Source: Nanobdellota archaeon (GTDB taxonomy: Archaea > Nanobdellota > Nanobdellia > Pacearchaeales > GW2011-AR1). Taken from it: a stretch of DNA of 47,966 nt. The notes under the pieces are model-generated. The model was not told the DNA's origin. It searched no databases and saw only the letters and a program-made list of their open reading frames with translations. The stretch's first letter is position 1. Every line of letters starts with the position of its first letter. The position numbers and the translations under genes were made by a program. The DNA lies in contig JAQICZ010000023.1 in the NCBI GenBank assembly GCA_027858295.1, positions 1-47,966 of the forward strand, read 5' to 3'. Shown piece after piece: positions 47,856-47,966 of this stretch.

Positions 47856-47966
47856 AATTTGGTGAAAAATCGATAACTCCCCCAGATTATAGAGAACAAT
47901 ATTTGGCCCAACTAAGTCTCAATTGTTTATCATCTTCCAACAAACGATGCCCCTGCCAGAGGCGAT
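47856..47966 (+). repeat. Dispersed G-rich structured element, type I copy cut by the window edge
   Basis: Contains ATTTGGTGAAAAATCGATAACTCCCCCAGATTATAGAGAACAATATTTGG, ACTAAGTCTCAATTG and the box GCCCCTGCCAGAGGCGAT, at which the window ends. The G-rich core should lie just outside. Confidence 0.75.

Overview
The window looks like chromosomal DNA from a small-genome, AT-rich archaeon, most likely of the DPANN group (Woesearchaeota/Pacearchaeota-like). This is inferred from gene content: archaeal RFC small and large subunits, FEN1, a family B polymerase, HerA, a topoisomerase IA, transcription factor S, eL41, type II methionine aminopeptidase, Trm5, ADP-forming acetyl-CoA synthetase subunits and two CDC48 ATPases. 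A tRNA has a bulge-helix-bulge intron, and many genes have a TTTAAA-type TATA box about 26 nt before the start codon, so they appear leaderless. Two minus-strand genes (7805-7993 and 8539-9546) instead have strong Shine-Dalgarno sequences.

Layout. 1-950: tRNA-derived tandem repeats, a split tRNA-Ile(UAU) and its fragments. 1300-4260: divergent ACD beta and alpha genes, a beheaded NrtR-type gene and eL41. 4580-7330: clamp loader genes. 7800-11700: a small winged-helix protein, a membrane-anchored DsbA-like protein and HerA. 12400-14260: a wHTH-MNT / HEPN / Trm5 operon. 14270-18770: membrane proteins including a CaCA exchanger. 19490-24540: FEN1, an unknown protein and PolB. 24750-28730: membrane protein, degenerate histidine kinase, an m5C methyltransferase with a PUA partner, and a GNAT. 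29000-33400: micro zinc ribbon, kinase-fold proteins, Map, an ArsC-like protein and a MazEF pair. 33577-39132: an operon of Zn-ribbon/AbrB, CDC48, CS/Hsp20-like and a second CDC48. 39700-42720: secreted protein, signal peptidase, TFS, a PD-(D/E)XK nuclease and tRNA-Lys. 42850-47830: Hsp20, a winged-helix regulator, CYTH, TopA and a deoxyribosyltransferase-like protein.

The most unusual material is between the genes. (1) A dispersed, structured, G-rich element recurs at roughly 14 to 19 intergenic places; its G-rich core is conserved while the closing stem differs. (2) Gene ends are 'echoed': the 5' end of tRNA-Ile, tRNA-Lys and TFS, the leader of FEN1, and the 3' ends of HerA and the PUA gene are each partly duplicated next to the intact gene, mostly with a small hairpin at the junction. 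(3) Long AT-rich hairpins, several with a TTCC apex, sit at stop codons and in convergent gaps. (4) A short palindrome (ACCGTCAACGGT type) is scattered between genes and also lies in frame inside polB (twice) and rfcL, encoding PSTV[DN]-type peptides, similar in principle to the palindromic elements known from Rickettsia genes. Together these suggest a genome shaped by very small hairpin elements and local duplications.

All functional calls come from reading motifs in the translated sequence; no database search or folding program was used.
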